A DNA stretch of 5,289 nucleotides from Betaproteobacteria bacterium RIFCSPLOWO2_02_FULL_62_17 (lineage in GTDB: Bacteria; Pseudomonadota; Gammaproteobacteria; Burkholderiales; SG8-39). Under the pieces are notes generated by a model that was not told the DNA's origin, did not search any database, and worked only from the letters and a program-made list of their open reading frames with translations. Position 1 is the stretch's first letter; the number at the start of each line of letters is the position of its first letter. The stretch is from the NCBI GenBank assembly GCA_001770355.1, contig MEQV01000018.1, forward strand, positions 11,484 to 16,772. The letters run 5' to 3'. The position numbers and the translations under genes were made by a program. Below, one piece after another: positions 1 to 5,289 of the stretch.

Positions 1-73
1 CGACGACCGTGCCGGCGCAGGCCGCGAGAATCAATGACAACGCGGCTTGCCGCAGGATACTGATTGCCTTCAT
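1..73 (-). CDS. Exported protein or lipoprotein, 5' end only
   Basis: Only the first 24 codons lie in the window; the gene continues beyond base 1. The peptide starts MKAISILRQAALSLILAAC. It has a basic start (K2, R8), a hydrophobic stretch at residues 10-18, and a lipobox-like L-A-A-C at residues 16-19. That could make C19 the lipidated residue of a lipoprotein; ordinary signal peptidase I cleavage after the following A-G-T-V-V stretch is also possible. The ATG is preceded, on the minus strand, by AGGAG with about 5-6 bases of spacing, which supports the start. The gene is divergent from the hydrolase-tcuAB operon. Periplasmic solute-binding proteins of the Bug/TctC type often sit near tricarboxylate genes and would fit here, but nothing of the mature protein is visible, so no function is assigned. 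Confidence 0.7.
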   Translation of the reverse strand, partial: MKAISILRQAALSLILAACAGTVV

Positions 74-166
74 ACCGCTCTCCTGAATATTGAATCCCGT
101 ACCGGGCGAAATCTTTCGCTTCCGCGGCGCGCGCTGTATATTACCCTCCCTCGGCAATATCGGCCG

Positions 167-193
167 CAGCGCGTTGCGAAACAGCGCGTTGCG
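167..193. repeat. Tandem 12-bp direct repeat, possible operator
   Basis: CAGCGCGTTGCG occurs twice, at 167-178 and 182-193, separated by AAA, giving a 15-bp period. The second copy runs into the palindrome TTGCGCAA at 189-196. The repeats lie in the 161-bp gap between the divergent exported-protein gene and the hydrolase-tcuAB operon, about 40 bases before the GTG start. An AT-rich patch (TGTATATTA, 135-143) just upstream is the only sequence in the gap resembling a -10 region, and no good -35 matches it. A regulator site is plausible from position and symmetry, but the regulator is unknown. The rest of the gap shows nothing I recognise. Confidence 0.35.
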
Positions 194-234
194 CAAAGCG
201 AAATGCGCGCAGACTGTCTGAATGGAACCCTATC

Positions 235-1092
235 GTGAGCAGCGACTGCACCAGCAAGTACGTGCCGGCCAACGGCCTCAGGTTCCACTATCTGGATTGG
301 GGCGCGCACGACAGCCCGCCGCTGGTGCTGCTGCATGGCGTCGGGCAGACCTGCCACACCTGGGATTTGTTTGCGGCCGCCATGGCGCCGCACTTTCACG
401 TCATGGCCTTCGACCAGCGCGGCCATGGCGACAGCGACTGGGCGCCGGACCGCGACTATTCACGCGCCTCGATGGTGAACGACCTGGCCGCATTCACCAC
501 GGCCGCGGGGCTGGATAGTTTTTTCCTCATCGGCATGTCGATGGGCGGCATGAATTCCATGATGTTCACATCGCAGCACCTGCAGCGCGTGCGCTCGCTG
601 GTGGTGGTCGACATCGGACCGCGCATCGAGCGCGCGGGCACCAGCCACATTCGCGATTTCATGAGCAACAACCGCGAGTTCAGCGATCTGGACGAGGCCG
701 CTGCGGTCATCCACAAATTCAATCCGCGCCGCCCGCTGGAAACCATCCGCAATTTTACCTGCGTCTATAACCTCAAACAGTTGCCCGGCGGCAAGTGGAC
801 ATGGAAATACGATTCCTGGTTTGCAAGCGGACACCGTCACGCCAATCCGCAGGCCATGCATGACCAGCTTGCCGCGGCGGCACGCGAGATACGTTGCCCC
901 ACGCTGCTGGTGCGCGGCGCGCAAAGCGATGTCTTGTCACTGGAAGGCGCGCGCGAATTCCAGCAACTCATTCCCGGTTCGGCCTTCGCACTGGTGGAAG
1001 GCGCCGGGCATTCGGTGATGGGCGACAACCCGGCGGGGTTCGAGGCCGCGGTGCGCGGGTTTTATACTCAACAGGGCTGGTTGCCACGCTGA
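235..1092 (+). CDS. Alpha/beta-hydrolase, first gene of the tcu operon
   Basis: The 285-residue protein has the full alpha/beta-hydrolase fold signature and no signal peptide, so it should be cytoplasmic. HGVGQT at residues 34-39 forms the oxyanion-hole turn. FDQRGHGDSD at 59-68 is the typical strand-4 motif. The nucleophile elbow is GMSMGG (100-105) with Ser102. Likely triad partners are Asp232 (in AQSDVL) and His259 (in GAGHS). The size suits the lactonase, C-C hydrolase and esterase branch (MhpC-like); the substrate cannot be read from the sequence. The GTG start is chosen because the family's first strand (YVPANGLRFHYLDWG, from residue 9) follows closely and GGAA lies 7 bases upstream; no in-frame ATG exists before residue 50. 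tcuA begins 30 bases downstream on the same strand, so the two are probably co-transcribed. Inference: it may hydrolyse an ester, lactone or thioester that feeds the dehydrogenase. Confidence 0.9.
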   Translation: MSSDCTSKYVPANGLRFHYLDWGAHDSPPLVLLHGVGQTCHTWDLFAAAMAPHFHVMAFDQRGHGDSDWAPDRDYSRASMVNDLAAFTTAAGLDSFFLIGMSMGGMNSMMFTSQHLQRVRSLVVVDIGPRIERAGTSHIRDFMSNNREFSDLDEAAAVIHKFNPRRPLETIRNFTCVYNLKQLPGGKWTWKYDSWFASGHRHANPQAMHDQLAAAAREIRCPTLLVRGAQSDVLSLEGAREFQQLIPGSAFALVEGAGHSVMGDNPAGFEAAVRGFYTQQGWLPR

Positions 1093-1122
1093 ACCCCGCT
1101 CTTTTCCCCGGAAGATAGAAAG

Positions 1123-2514
1123 ATGAACGACCAGCACGGCTGCGACGTCCTGGTGATCGGCGGCGGCAATGCCGCGCTGTGCGCCGCCATCACCGCCGCC
1201 GAGGCCGGCGCCAAAGTCACCTTGCTCGAATGCGCGCCGCGCCATTATCGCGGCGGCAACAGCCGCCATACCCGCAACATCCGCACCATGCACCGCGCGC
1301 CGATGCATCCGCTCATCGAAGCCTATCCTGAAGAAGAGTATTACCAGGACCTGTTCAAGGTCACCGGCGGGAATACCAACGAGGAACTCGCCCGCCACGT
1401 CATCCGCGCGTCGGAACCGGCCATTGCATGGATGCGCGCCCACGGCGTGCGCTTTCAGCCTTCTCTCGGCGGCACGCTGCATCTGGGGCGCACCAACGCC
1501 TTCTTTCTTGGCGGCGGCAAGGCCCTGGTCAACAGCTATTTCCATGCGGCGGAAATGCTGGGGGTAAAAGTGCTCTACGAAGCCGAGGCCGTCGATCTGG
1601 AAATCAAGGACAACCGCTTCACCTCGGCCATCGTCAAGAAGGACGGCGCGGAAATGCGCGTCGGCGCGCGCGCCGTGGTCGTGGCTTCCGGTGGCTTCGA
1701 ATCGAATCTGGAATGGCTCGAAGATGCCTGGGGCCCGCCGGCAAGGAACTTTCTCATCCGCGGTACGCCCTACAACATGGGAAAAATGCTGCGCGTGCTG
1801 CACGACCGGGGCGCCGAAGCCATCGGCGACCCGACTCAATGCCACGCCGCGGCCATCGACGCGCGCGCCCCCAAGTTCGACGGCGGCATCGTCTCGCGCG
1901 TCGACTGCGTCTCCCTCGGTGTCGTGGTCAACCGCGACGGCCTGCGCTTCTATGACGAGGGCGAGGATTTCTGGCCCAAGCGCTACGCCATCTGGGGCCG
2001 CCTCATTGCGTTGCAGCCGGACCAGATCGGCTATTGCATCATCGACAGGAAACCGATTGGCCGCTTCATGCCGCCGGTGTTCCCCGGATTCAAGGCGGAC
2101 GGCACCGCGGAACTTGCGCAGAAGTTGGGCCTGCCGGTGGAAACCGTGGTAAAGACTGTCGCCGACTACAACGCGGCAGTCATTTCAGGGGAGTTCGACC
2201 ACACCATCCTGGACAACTGCCGCACGCAGGGCCTGGCCCCTGAGAAAACACATTGGGCCCTGAAGATCGACGCGCCGCCCTACTACGGCTATCCGCTGCG
2301 GCCCGGCATCACCTTCACCTACCTCGGGGTCAACGTTACCCCGCAGGCACGCATAAAAATGAAAAGCGGCGACGTGGCCGGGAACATGTTCGCAGCCGGA
2401 GAAATCATGGCGGGCAATATCCTCTCCAAAGGCTATCTCGCCGGCATCGGCATGACCATAGGCACCGTCTTCGGGCGCATCGCCGGAGAGGAGGCGGCGC
2501 GTCATGTCCGATAA
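1123..2514 (+). CDS. tcuA: FAD-dependent tricarballylate dehydrogenase (TcuA type)
   Basis: This 463-residue flavoprotein belongs to the fumarate reductase/succinate dehydrogenase flavoprotein family and matches TcuA in length and pattern. TcuA oxidises tricarballylate to cis-aconitate, which enters the TCA cycle. The N-terminus holds the Rossmann FAD motif VLVIGGGNAAL (9-19), ending in the acidic Glu36 expected to contact the ribose. GGNSRHTRNIR (44-54) is a signature I associate with TcuA. VVVASGGFESN (185-195) and the C-terminal segment NMFAAGEIMAGNILSKGYLA (421-440) complete the FAD site; PGITFTYLGVNV (394-405) leads into it. GGAAG lies 8 bases before the ATG. The neighbouring tcuB encodes the expected electron acceptor. 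The TAA stop is partly formed by the inverted-repeat element at 2513-2597, so the original C-terminus may have differed by a few residues. Homologues with other substrates exist, so tricarballylate specificity is inferred from TcuA resemblance plus tcuB linkage. Confidence 0.88.
   Translation: MNDQHGCDVLVIGGGNAALCAAITAAEAGAKVTLLECAPRHYRGGNSRHTRNIRTMHRAPMHPLIEAYPEEEYYQDLFKVTGGNTNEELARHVIRASEPAIAWMRAHGVRFQPSLGGTLHLGRTNAFFLGGGKALVNSYFHAAEMLGVKVLYEAEAVDLEIKDNRFTSAIVKKDGAEMRVGARAVVVASGGFESNLEWLEDAWGPPARNFLIRGTPYNMGKMLRVLHDRGAEAIGDPTQCHAAAIDARAPKFDGGIVSRVDCVSLGVVVNRDGLRFYDEGEDFWPKRYAIWGRLIALQPDQIGYCIIDRKPIGRFMPPVFPGFKADGTAELAQKLGLPVETVVKTVADYNAAVISGEFDHTILDNCRTQGLAPEKTHWALKIDAPPYYGYPLRPGITFTYLGVNVTPQARIKMKSGDVAGNMFAAGEIMAGNILSKGYLAGIGMTIGTVFGRIAGEEAARHVR
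2485..2494 (+). promoter_or_regulatory. Strong ribosome binding site for tcuB
   Basis: GGAGAGGAGG lies inside the 3' end of tcuA, 9 bases before the ATG at 2504. It decides in favour of that start over the in-frame ATG at 2603, which has only CCCATTTCCCTG before it and no Shine-Dalgarno match. Choosing 2504 means the inverted-repeat element is translated as part of TcuB. Confidence 0.65.
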
Positions 2515-3706
2515 ATGGGGTCAGAGTCAGATTTTTCAAAACGAAAATTTCAATGTAGCAACCCACCCCGGCGAAAAATCTGACTCTGACCCCATTTCCC
2601 TGATGGCCGAAGGCGCCCGCCAGATGGGCATCTGCAACTCCTGCCGCTATTGCGAGGGCTATTGCGCGGTGTTCCCCGCGATGGAGCGGCGGCTGGCATT
2701 TCATGCCACCGACCTCAATTACCTGGCCAATCTCTGCCATAACTGCGGCGAGTGCTATTACGCCTGCCAGTACTCGCCGCCGCACGAGTTCGCCATCAAC
2801 GTGCCGCAACTGCTGGGTGCGATCCGCGCGAAGTCCTACCGGCAATATGCGTGGCCGGCGCCGCTGGCGCGCCTGTTCGACAGCAACGGACTGTTTGTCG
2901 CGCTCGCGCTGATGTTCGGCATCGCGGGAATTTTTCTTCTCGCCACCCTTGCCGCGGGCAGCGGCGCTGCGTTGTTCCAAGCACATCGGGGCGGGGATTT
3001 TTATGCCGTCATTCCGCATAAAGCCATGGCGGGCGCGTTTGGCGCGGTGAGCCTTTTCGTCCTCGCGGCTCTGATTGCCGGGTTCATGAATTTCTGGCGC
3101 GACGCAGGCGAGAATCTGGCCGAGTTCGTGCGTCCATTCGCGCTCACCGAGGCGCTGAAGGACATCGCCACCCTGAAGAACCTGGATGGCGACGGCTCGG
3201 TGGGCTGCACCTACCCGGGTGAGCAACCCTCGCAGGCGCGGCGCTGGTTCCACCACCTCAGCTTCTACGGGTTTCTGCTTTGCTTCACGGCAACCGTGGT
3301 CGGCACCCTCTACCACTACGGATTCGGATGGCAGGCACCCTATGGTTTCTACAGCCTGCCGGTACTGCTTGGCACGCTCGGCGGCATCGGCCTGGTAGTC
3401 GGTCCGGCCGGCCTGTGGTGGCTGAAAAGCCGCTGCGACCCGGCCACCGCCAACCCGGAGCAATCCGTCATGGATATTGCCTTCATCGCGCTGCTTGTCC
3501 TCACCAGCCTGACCGGGCTTGCGCTGCTCGCCTTGCGTGAATCGGCGTGGATGGGGTCCCTTCTGATCATCCATCTTGGCGCAGTGATGGCGCTGTTCAT
3601 CAGCTTGCCGTATGGCAAGTTCGTGCATGGCATCTATCGGGGCGCGGCGCTGGTCAAGTACGCGCTGGAACGGCGCCGGCCTGGTTTGAATCTTGGCAGT
3701 GATTGA
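2504..3706 (+). CDS. tcuB: TcuB-type iron-sulfur membrane electron-transfer protein
   Basis: TcuB reoxidises the TcuA flavin and passes electrons to the membrane quinone pool. Two ferredoxin-like cysteine clusters are visible: C44-x2-C47-x2-C50-x3-C54 (CNSCRYCEGYC) and C78-x2-C81-x2-C84-x3-C88, followed by the family hallmark YSPPHEFAINVP (90-101). This fits two 4Fe-4S clusters. About six hydrophobic segments follow, near 128-150, 175-195, 251-270, 283-303, 322-344 and 351-371. Histidines at or near the membrane segments (H172, H250, H251, H271, H357, H375) could bind haem or quinone. The start overlaps the end of tcuA by 11 bases, indicating translational coupling. Residues 4-31 are encoded by an inverted-repeat element and do not look like normal TcuB; family-like sequence begins around MAEGARQMGICNSC (34-47). 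M34 (base 2603) could be the ancestral start but has no ribosome binding site. Length without the extension is 367 residues, near what I recall for the family. Confidence 0.88.
   Translation: MSDKWGQSQIFQNENFNVATHPGEKSDSDPISLMAEGARQMGICNSCRYCEGYCAVFPAMERRLAFHATDLNYLANLCHNCGECYYACQYSPPHEFAINVPQLLGAIRAKSYRQYAWPAPLARLFDSNGLFVALALMFGIAGIFLLATLAAGSGAALFQAHRGGDFYAVIPHKAMAGAFGAVSLFVLAALIAGFMNFWRDAGENLAEFVRPFALTEALKDIATLKNLDGDGSVGCTYPGEQPSQARRWFHHLSFYGFLLCFTATVVGTLYHYGFGWQAPYGFYSLPVLLGTLGGIGLVVGPAGLWWLKSRCDPATANPEQSVMDIAFIALLVLTSLTGLALLALRESAWMGSLLIIHLGAVMALFISLPYGKFVHGIYRGAALVKYALERRRPGLNLGSD
2513..2597. mobile_element. 85-bp inverted-repeat element (REP/MITE-like)
   Basis: Two perfectly complementary 25-bp arms lie at 2513-2537 and 2573-2597, around a 35-bp AT-rich centre. 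The left arm begins AAATGGGGTCAGAGTCAG and ends TTTTTC; the right arm is its exact reverse complement. The symmetry stops abruptly at both ends. The element carries no gene, so it could only move in trans. From memory, GGGGTCAGA repeats of this kind are scattered through many beta- and gammaproteobacterial genomes, often near RAYT (IS200-like Y1) transposases; that family link is not proven here. No convincing target-site duplication was found, which would fit a single-strand IS200-like mechanism. The left arm supplies the last two bases of the tcuA stop codon, and the whole element is read through in the tcuB frame. Confidence 0.75.
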
Positions 3707-3770
3707 ATTGCAACGGTGCTGTGAGCGCAGCGTTGGCAGCGCGCCACGCATCGCAGGCTTGTGAGGCAGA

Positions 3771-3787
3771 ATTCCCGTAGCGGGAAT
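3771..3787. terminator. Small hairpin between convergent genes
   Basis: ATTCCCG (3771-3777) and CGGGAAT (3781-3787) form a perfect 7-bp stem with a TAG loop. It lies in the 89-bp gap between tcuB and the convergent M48-like gene, 8 bases past that gene's stop. Position favours a shared bidirectional terminator. No T-run follows on either strand, so it is not a classical intrinsic terminator. The remainder of the gap shows nothing else I recognise. Confidence 0.3.
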
Positions 3788-3795
3788 CCCGGAAC

Positions 3796-4647
3796 TTATT
3801 GGACTGTCGTAGCGGTCTGAGGCAACGCGGCGAACCGCCCCGTCAGGCTGTTGACGGAATGCCGCAACTCGCGCACCCATGCGCCATCGGGTTCCAGCAG
3901 CCCGGCATAGGCGAAACCGGCGGCCGCGTCCTGCGGATCGACGTTGGTGGAGGCGAGGAGGTTCAGGGCAACTTTGTCGGCTTCGTCCAGTTGCCGCGGA
4001 CGATAGGCAGCAATCAGCACTTTAGAGCTGGCAAAGGATGCCGCCGTCACCGAAGCCGAAGCGATCGCGGTGGTGACGCCCGAATAGATCGATGCCAGAT
4101 ACTTGACGACCGATGCCACCGGCGCCAGCATCGCTGCCACCAATGACACCACCAGGCTGGTGGCGGTGTTCTCCTCATGGTGCTGCGACACCACGTGGCC
4201 GATCTCCCGGGCGAGAACGAATGAAAGCGCCTCATCGGTGCGCGCGATCCCGCTCACCGGCCGCAGCACAACCACCACGCCACCCGCTGTGGAACCGGTG
4301 CCGGGTTCAGCCTTGTCGACGACACTGAATTCGAAGCCGGCTACCCGCCCGGCCAGATCCGGATACTTCTGATACGCCATGGCCGCCAGACGCGCGCCGA
4401 TTCGCGATACGCGCTCATCAAACTGGGTACTTTCGATGCAGCCTGTCAGATCGCAGGTTTCGCGCAGGTCAAGGCTGGTTGCCAGCCGCAGGCTTAAATT
4501 TACCTGGGTGTAGGCGTCGCTAAACGGTGTCGGCGCCGCGAGCACTGCACGATCGCCGTGCGGATTGGTGGTGCATGCGGCTAAAAAGGTGCACGCCGCC
4601 AGGAGGGCGGGTAGCCTGCCGATGCGTCGAATGGAGTTCATTGACAT
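3796..4647 (-). CDS. M48-like metallopeptidase-family lipoprotein, degenerate metal site
   Basis: This 283-residue protein starts with a lipoprotein signal: basic residues R7, R8 and R11, a hydrophobic core, and lipobox L-A-A-C at 22-25 followed by Thr, so outer-membrane sorting is likely. The middle resembles M48 peptidases: ALSFVLAREIGHVVSQHHEEN (140-160) sits where the zinc helix HExxH belongs, and DEADKVALNLLASTNVDP (221-238) matches the later ExxxD region. A hydrophobic stretch at about 164-213 lies between them. The key residues are altered: the first zinc His is Arg147 (R-E-I-G-H), and the third ligand, normally Glu four residues before the Asp, is Leu220 (L-D-E-A-D). Glu148, His151 and Asp224 remain. 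Proteolysis is therefore doubtful; a chaperone or scaffold role in the envelope, as for BepA/LoiP relatives, is only a possibility. The ATG lacks a clear ribosome binding site; M3 (base 4641) is an alternative start. Transcription converges on tcuB and diverges from nbaC. Confidence 0.75.
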   Translation of the reverse strand: MSMNSIRRIGRLPALLAACTFLAACTTNPHGDRAVLAAPTPFSDAYTQVNLSLRLATSLDLRETCDLTGCIESTQFDERVSRIGARLAAMAYQKYPDLAGRVAGFEFSVVDKAEPGTGSTAGGVVVVLRPVSGIARTDEALSFVLAREIGHVVSQHHEENTATSLVVSLVAAMLAPVASVVKYLASIYSGVTTAIASASVTAASFASSKVLIAAYRPRQLDEADKVALNLLASTNVDPQDAAAGFAYAGLLEPDGAWVRELRHSVNSLTGRFAALPQTATTVQ

Positions 4648-4690
4648 GGGTTATGACTCTACAACTTGTTCTTGTCTGATGCTAGCTGAC

Positions 4691-4697
4691 GATAATA
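4691..4697. promoter_or_regulatory. Weak -10-like element in the divergent gap
   Basis: GATAATA resembles a -10 hexamer on the plus strand (GATAAT) and, read in reverse, gives TATTAT for the minus-strand lipoprotein gene. No good -35 sits at 16-18 bases in either direction; TTGTTC at 4666-4671 is 19 bases away on the plus side. This is the best promoter candidate in the 214-bp gap at 4648-4861, but it is weak. Confidence 0.2.
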
Positions 4698-4760
4698 GCG
4701 GCTCTTGGCACCACACCAGGGAGAAGTGACTAAATTTCCAGCCTTTATTTTTCAGAATGA

Positions 4761-4773
4761 GCACGTATCGTGC
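4761..4773. promoter_or_regulatory. 13-bp palindrome upstream of nbaC, possible operator
   Basis: GCACG-TAT-CGTGC is a perfect 5-bp inverted repeat around a 3-base centre, about 90 bases before nbaC. Its size and place suit a dimeric repressor. No regulator gene is in the window, and a repeat this short can arise by chance. Confidence 0.3.
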
Positions 4774-4780
4774 CAGCCTG

Positions 4781-4809
4781 GGTGCTGCAAGTCACCCCAA
4801 TGCAGCACC
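4781..4809. promoter_or_regulatory. 9-bp perfect inverted repeat in the nbaC leader
   Basis: GGTGCTGCA (4781-4789) and TGCAGCACC (4801-4809) are exact reverse complements separated by 11 bases. In RNA they would form a GC-rich hairpin ending 52 bases before the nbaC ATG. As DNA, the 20-bp spacing between arm starts, about two helical turns, would also suit a dimeric regulator. No T-run follows, so a terminator is unlikely. Its job is unproven. Confidence 0.4.
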
Positions 4810-4861
4810 GCGACCCCGGACAACCGCTAACATCACGGCATCGACATTCAGGAGCGGCCCA

Positions 4862-5289
4862 ATGTTCCCTCCCATTGACTTCCCCAAGTGGCTGGATGAA
4901 CACCGCCACTTGCTCAAGCCGCCGGTGGGCAACCAGCAGATCTGGGAAAACACCGATTTCATCGTCACCGTGGTCGGTGGACCCAACCAGCGCACCGATT
5001 TTCACGACGATCCCTACGAAGAATTCTTCTGGCAATTCAAGGGCAACGCCTGGCTCAGCACCATGGAGGGCGGACTCCCCGGGCGGGTAGAACTGCGCGA
5101 GGGCGCGATGTTTCTGCTGCCGCCGCACCTGCGGCACTCGCCGCAGCGGCCCGAGGAAGGCAGCCTGTGCCTGGTGATCGAACGCACCCGCCCGCAAGGG
5201 GTGCTTGACGGTTTCGAGTGGTTCTGCCCTGACTGCCATGCCTTGCTGCATCGCATCGAAGTGCAACTGAAATCCATCGTGCGCGACCT
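4862..5289 (+). CDS. nbaC: 3-Hydroxyanthranilate 3,4-dioxygenase, 3' end missing
   Basis: The first 142 codons are present; the gene runs off the window. The enzyme is a cytoplasmic cupin that uses Fe(II) and oxygen to open the ring of 3-hydroxyanthranilate, giving 2-amino-3-carboxymuconate semialdehyde in the kynurenine pathway (tryptophan or 2-nitrobenzoate breakdown, or NAD synthesis). Every key residue of the well-studied Cupriavidus enzyme is found at a constant offset of three: iron ligands His48, Glu54 and His92, and substrate or acid-base residues Arg44, Arg96 and Glu107. Signatures are VVGGPNQRTDFHDDPYEEFF (37-56) and LLPPHLRHSPQRP (85-97). C122-P-D-C125 is the first half of the rubredoxin-like second iron site of bacterial forms; the second Cys pair would lie past the window edge. 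AGGAG at 4850-4854 is 7 bases before the ATG. The bacterial enzyme is about 174 residues, so roughly 30 are missing. It likely starts a kynurenine operon continuing to the right. Confidence 0.95.
   Translation, partial: MFPPIDFPKWLDEHRHLLKPPVGNQQIWENTDFIVTVVGGPNQRTDFHDDPYEEFFWQFKGNAWLSTMEGGLPGRVELREGAMFLLPPHLRHSPQRPEEGSLCLVIERTRPQGVLDGFEWFCPDCHALLHRIEVQLKSIVRD

Noticed and set aside
460..924. 154-codon minus-strand open frame inside the hydrolase gene
   Set aside because: It is antisense to the hydrolase catalytic core and has no domain features.
937..1845. 302-codon minus-strand open frame over the hydrolase and tcuA
   Set aside because: It overlaps two well-supported genes, has no recognisable motif, and looks like a codon-bias shadow.
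2603..2605. ATG 2603 as the tcuB start
   Set aside because: It fits the family's N-terminus but has no ribosome binding site, while ATG 2504 has a strong one at good spacing. It is kept only as the possible ancestral start.
3718..3731. GCTG/CAGC mini-hairpin after tcuB
   Set aside because: A four-base stem with a six-base loop and no T-run is too weak to call a terminator.
2405..3880. 491-codon open frame on the minus strand across tcuB
   Set aside because: It is antisense to tcuB, whose cysteine motifs and membrane segments are clear. The reverse translation is rich in R, A, Q and H with no domain; long antisense frames are common at this GC content.
4745..5266. 173-codon minus-strand open frame over nbaC
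   Set aside because: The plus strand here encodes 3-hydroxyanthranilate dioxygenase with every catalytic residue conserved, so the reverse frame is a shadow.

Overview
The window is a GC-rich proteobacterial fragment. Its gene types and style suggest a betaproteobacterium, perhaps a Burkholderiales-like or uncultured relative; this is inferred from gene families only. It carries four complete genes, two genes cut by the window edges, and one compact inverted-repeat element.

Left edge (1-234): the first 24 codons of a minus-strand exported protein with a lipobox-like signal sequence diverge from a plus-strand operon. The 161-bp gap between them holds a tandem 12-bp repeat.

Centre (235-3706): a plus-strand operon of three genes. 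It encodes an alpha/beta-hydrolase, a TcuA-type FAD-dependent tricarballylate dehydrogenase, and a TcuB-type membrane protein with two 4Fe-4S cluster motifs. In the known system TcuA oxidises tricarballylate to cis-aconitate and TcuB takes electrons from the flavin into the membrane quinone pool. The hydrolase is an unusual companion and may supply or process the dehydrogenase substrate.

The tcuA/tcuB junction is the most unusual spot. An 85-bp element with perfect 25-bp inverted arms (2513-2597) sits there. Its first bases complete the tcuA stop codon. The rest is read in frame as about 28 foreign residues at the N-terminus of TcuB, just after a strong ribosome binding site. The arms resemble the GGGGTCAGA-type short repeats that I associate from memory with REP/RAYT (IS200-like) systems in proteobacteria.

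Right side (3707-5289): a short convergent gap with a small hairpin, then a minus-strand M48-like lipoprotein that appears to have lost two of three zinc ligands. A 214-bp divergent region with two inverted repeats follows. Last comes the 5' part of nbaC, 3-hydroxyanthranilate 3,4-dioxygenase of the kynurenine pathway, which runs off the window with every catalytic residue present.

No tRNA, rRNA or CRISPR array was seen. No wholly new multi-gene system could be supported; the best novelty candidates are the coding inverted-repeat insertion in tcuB and the apparently metal-site-deficient M48 lipoprotein.
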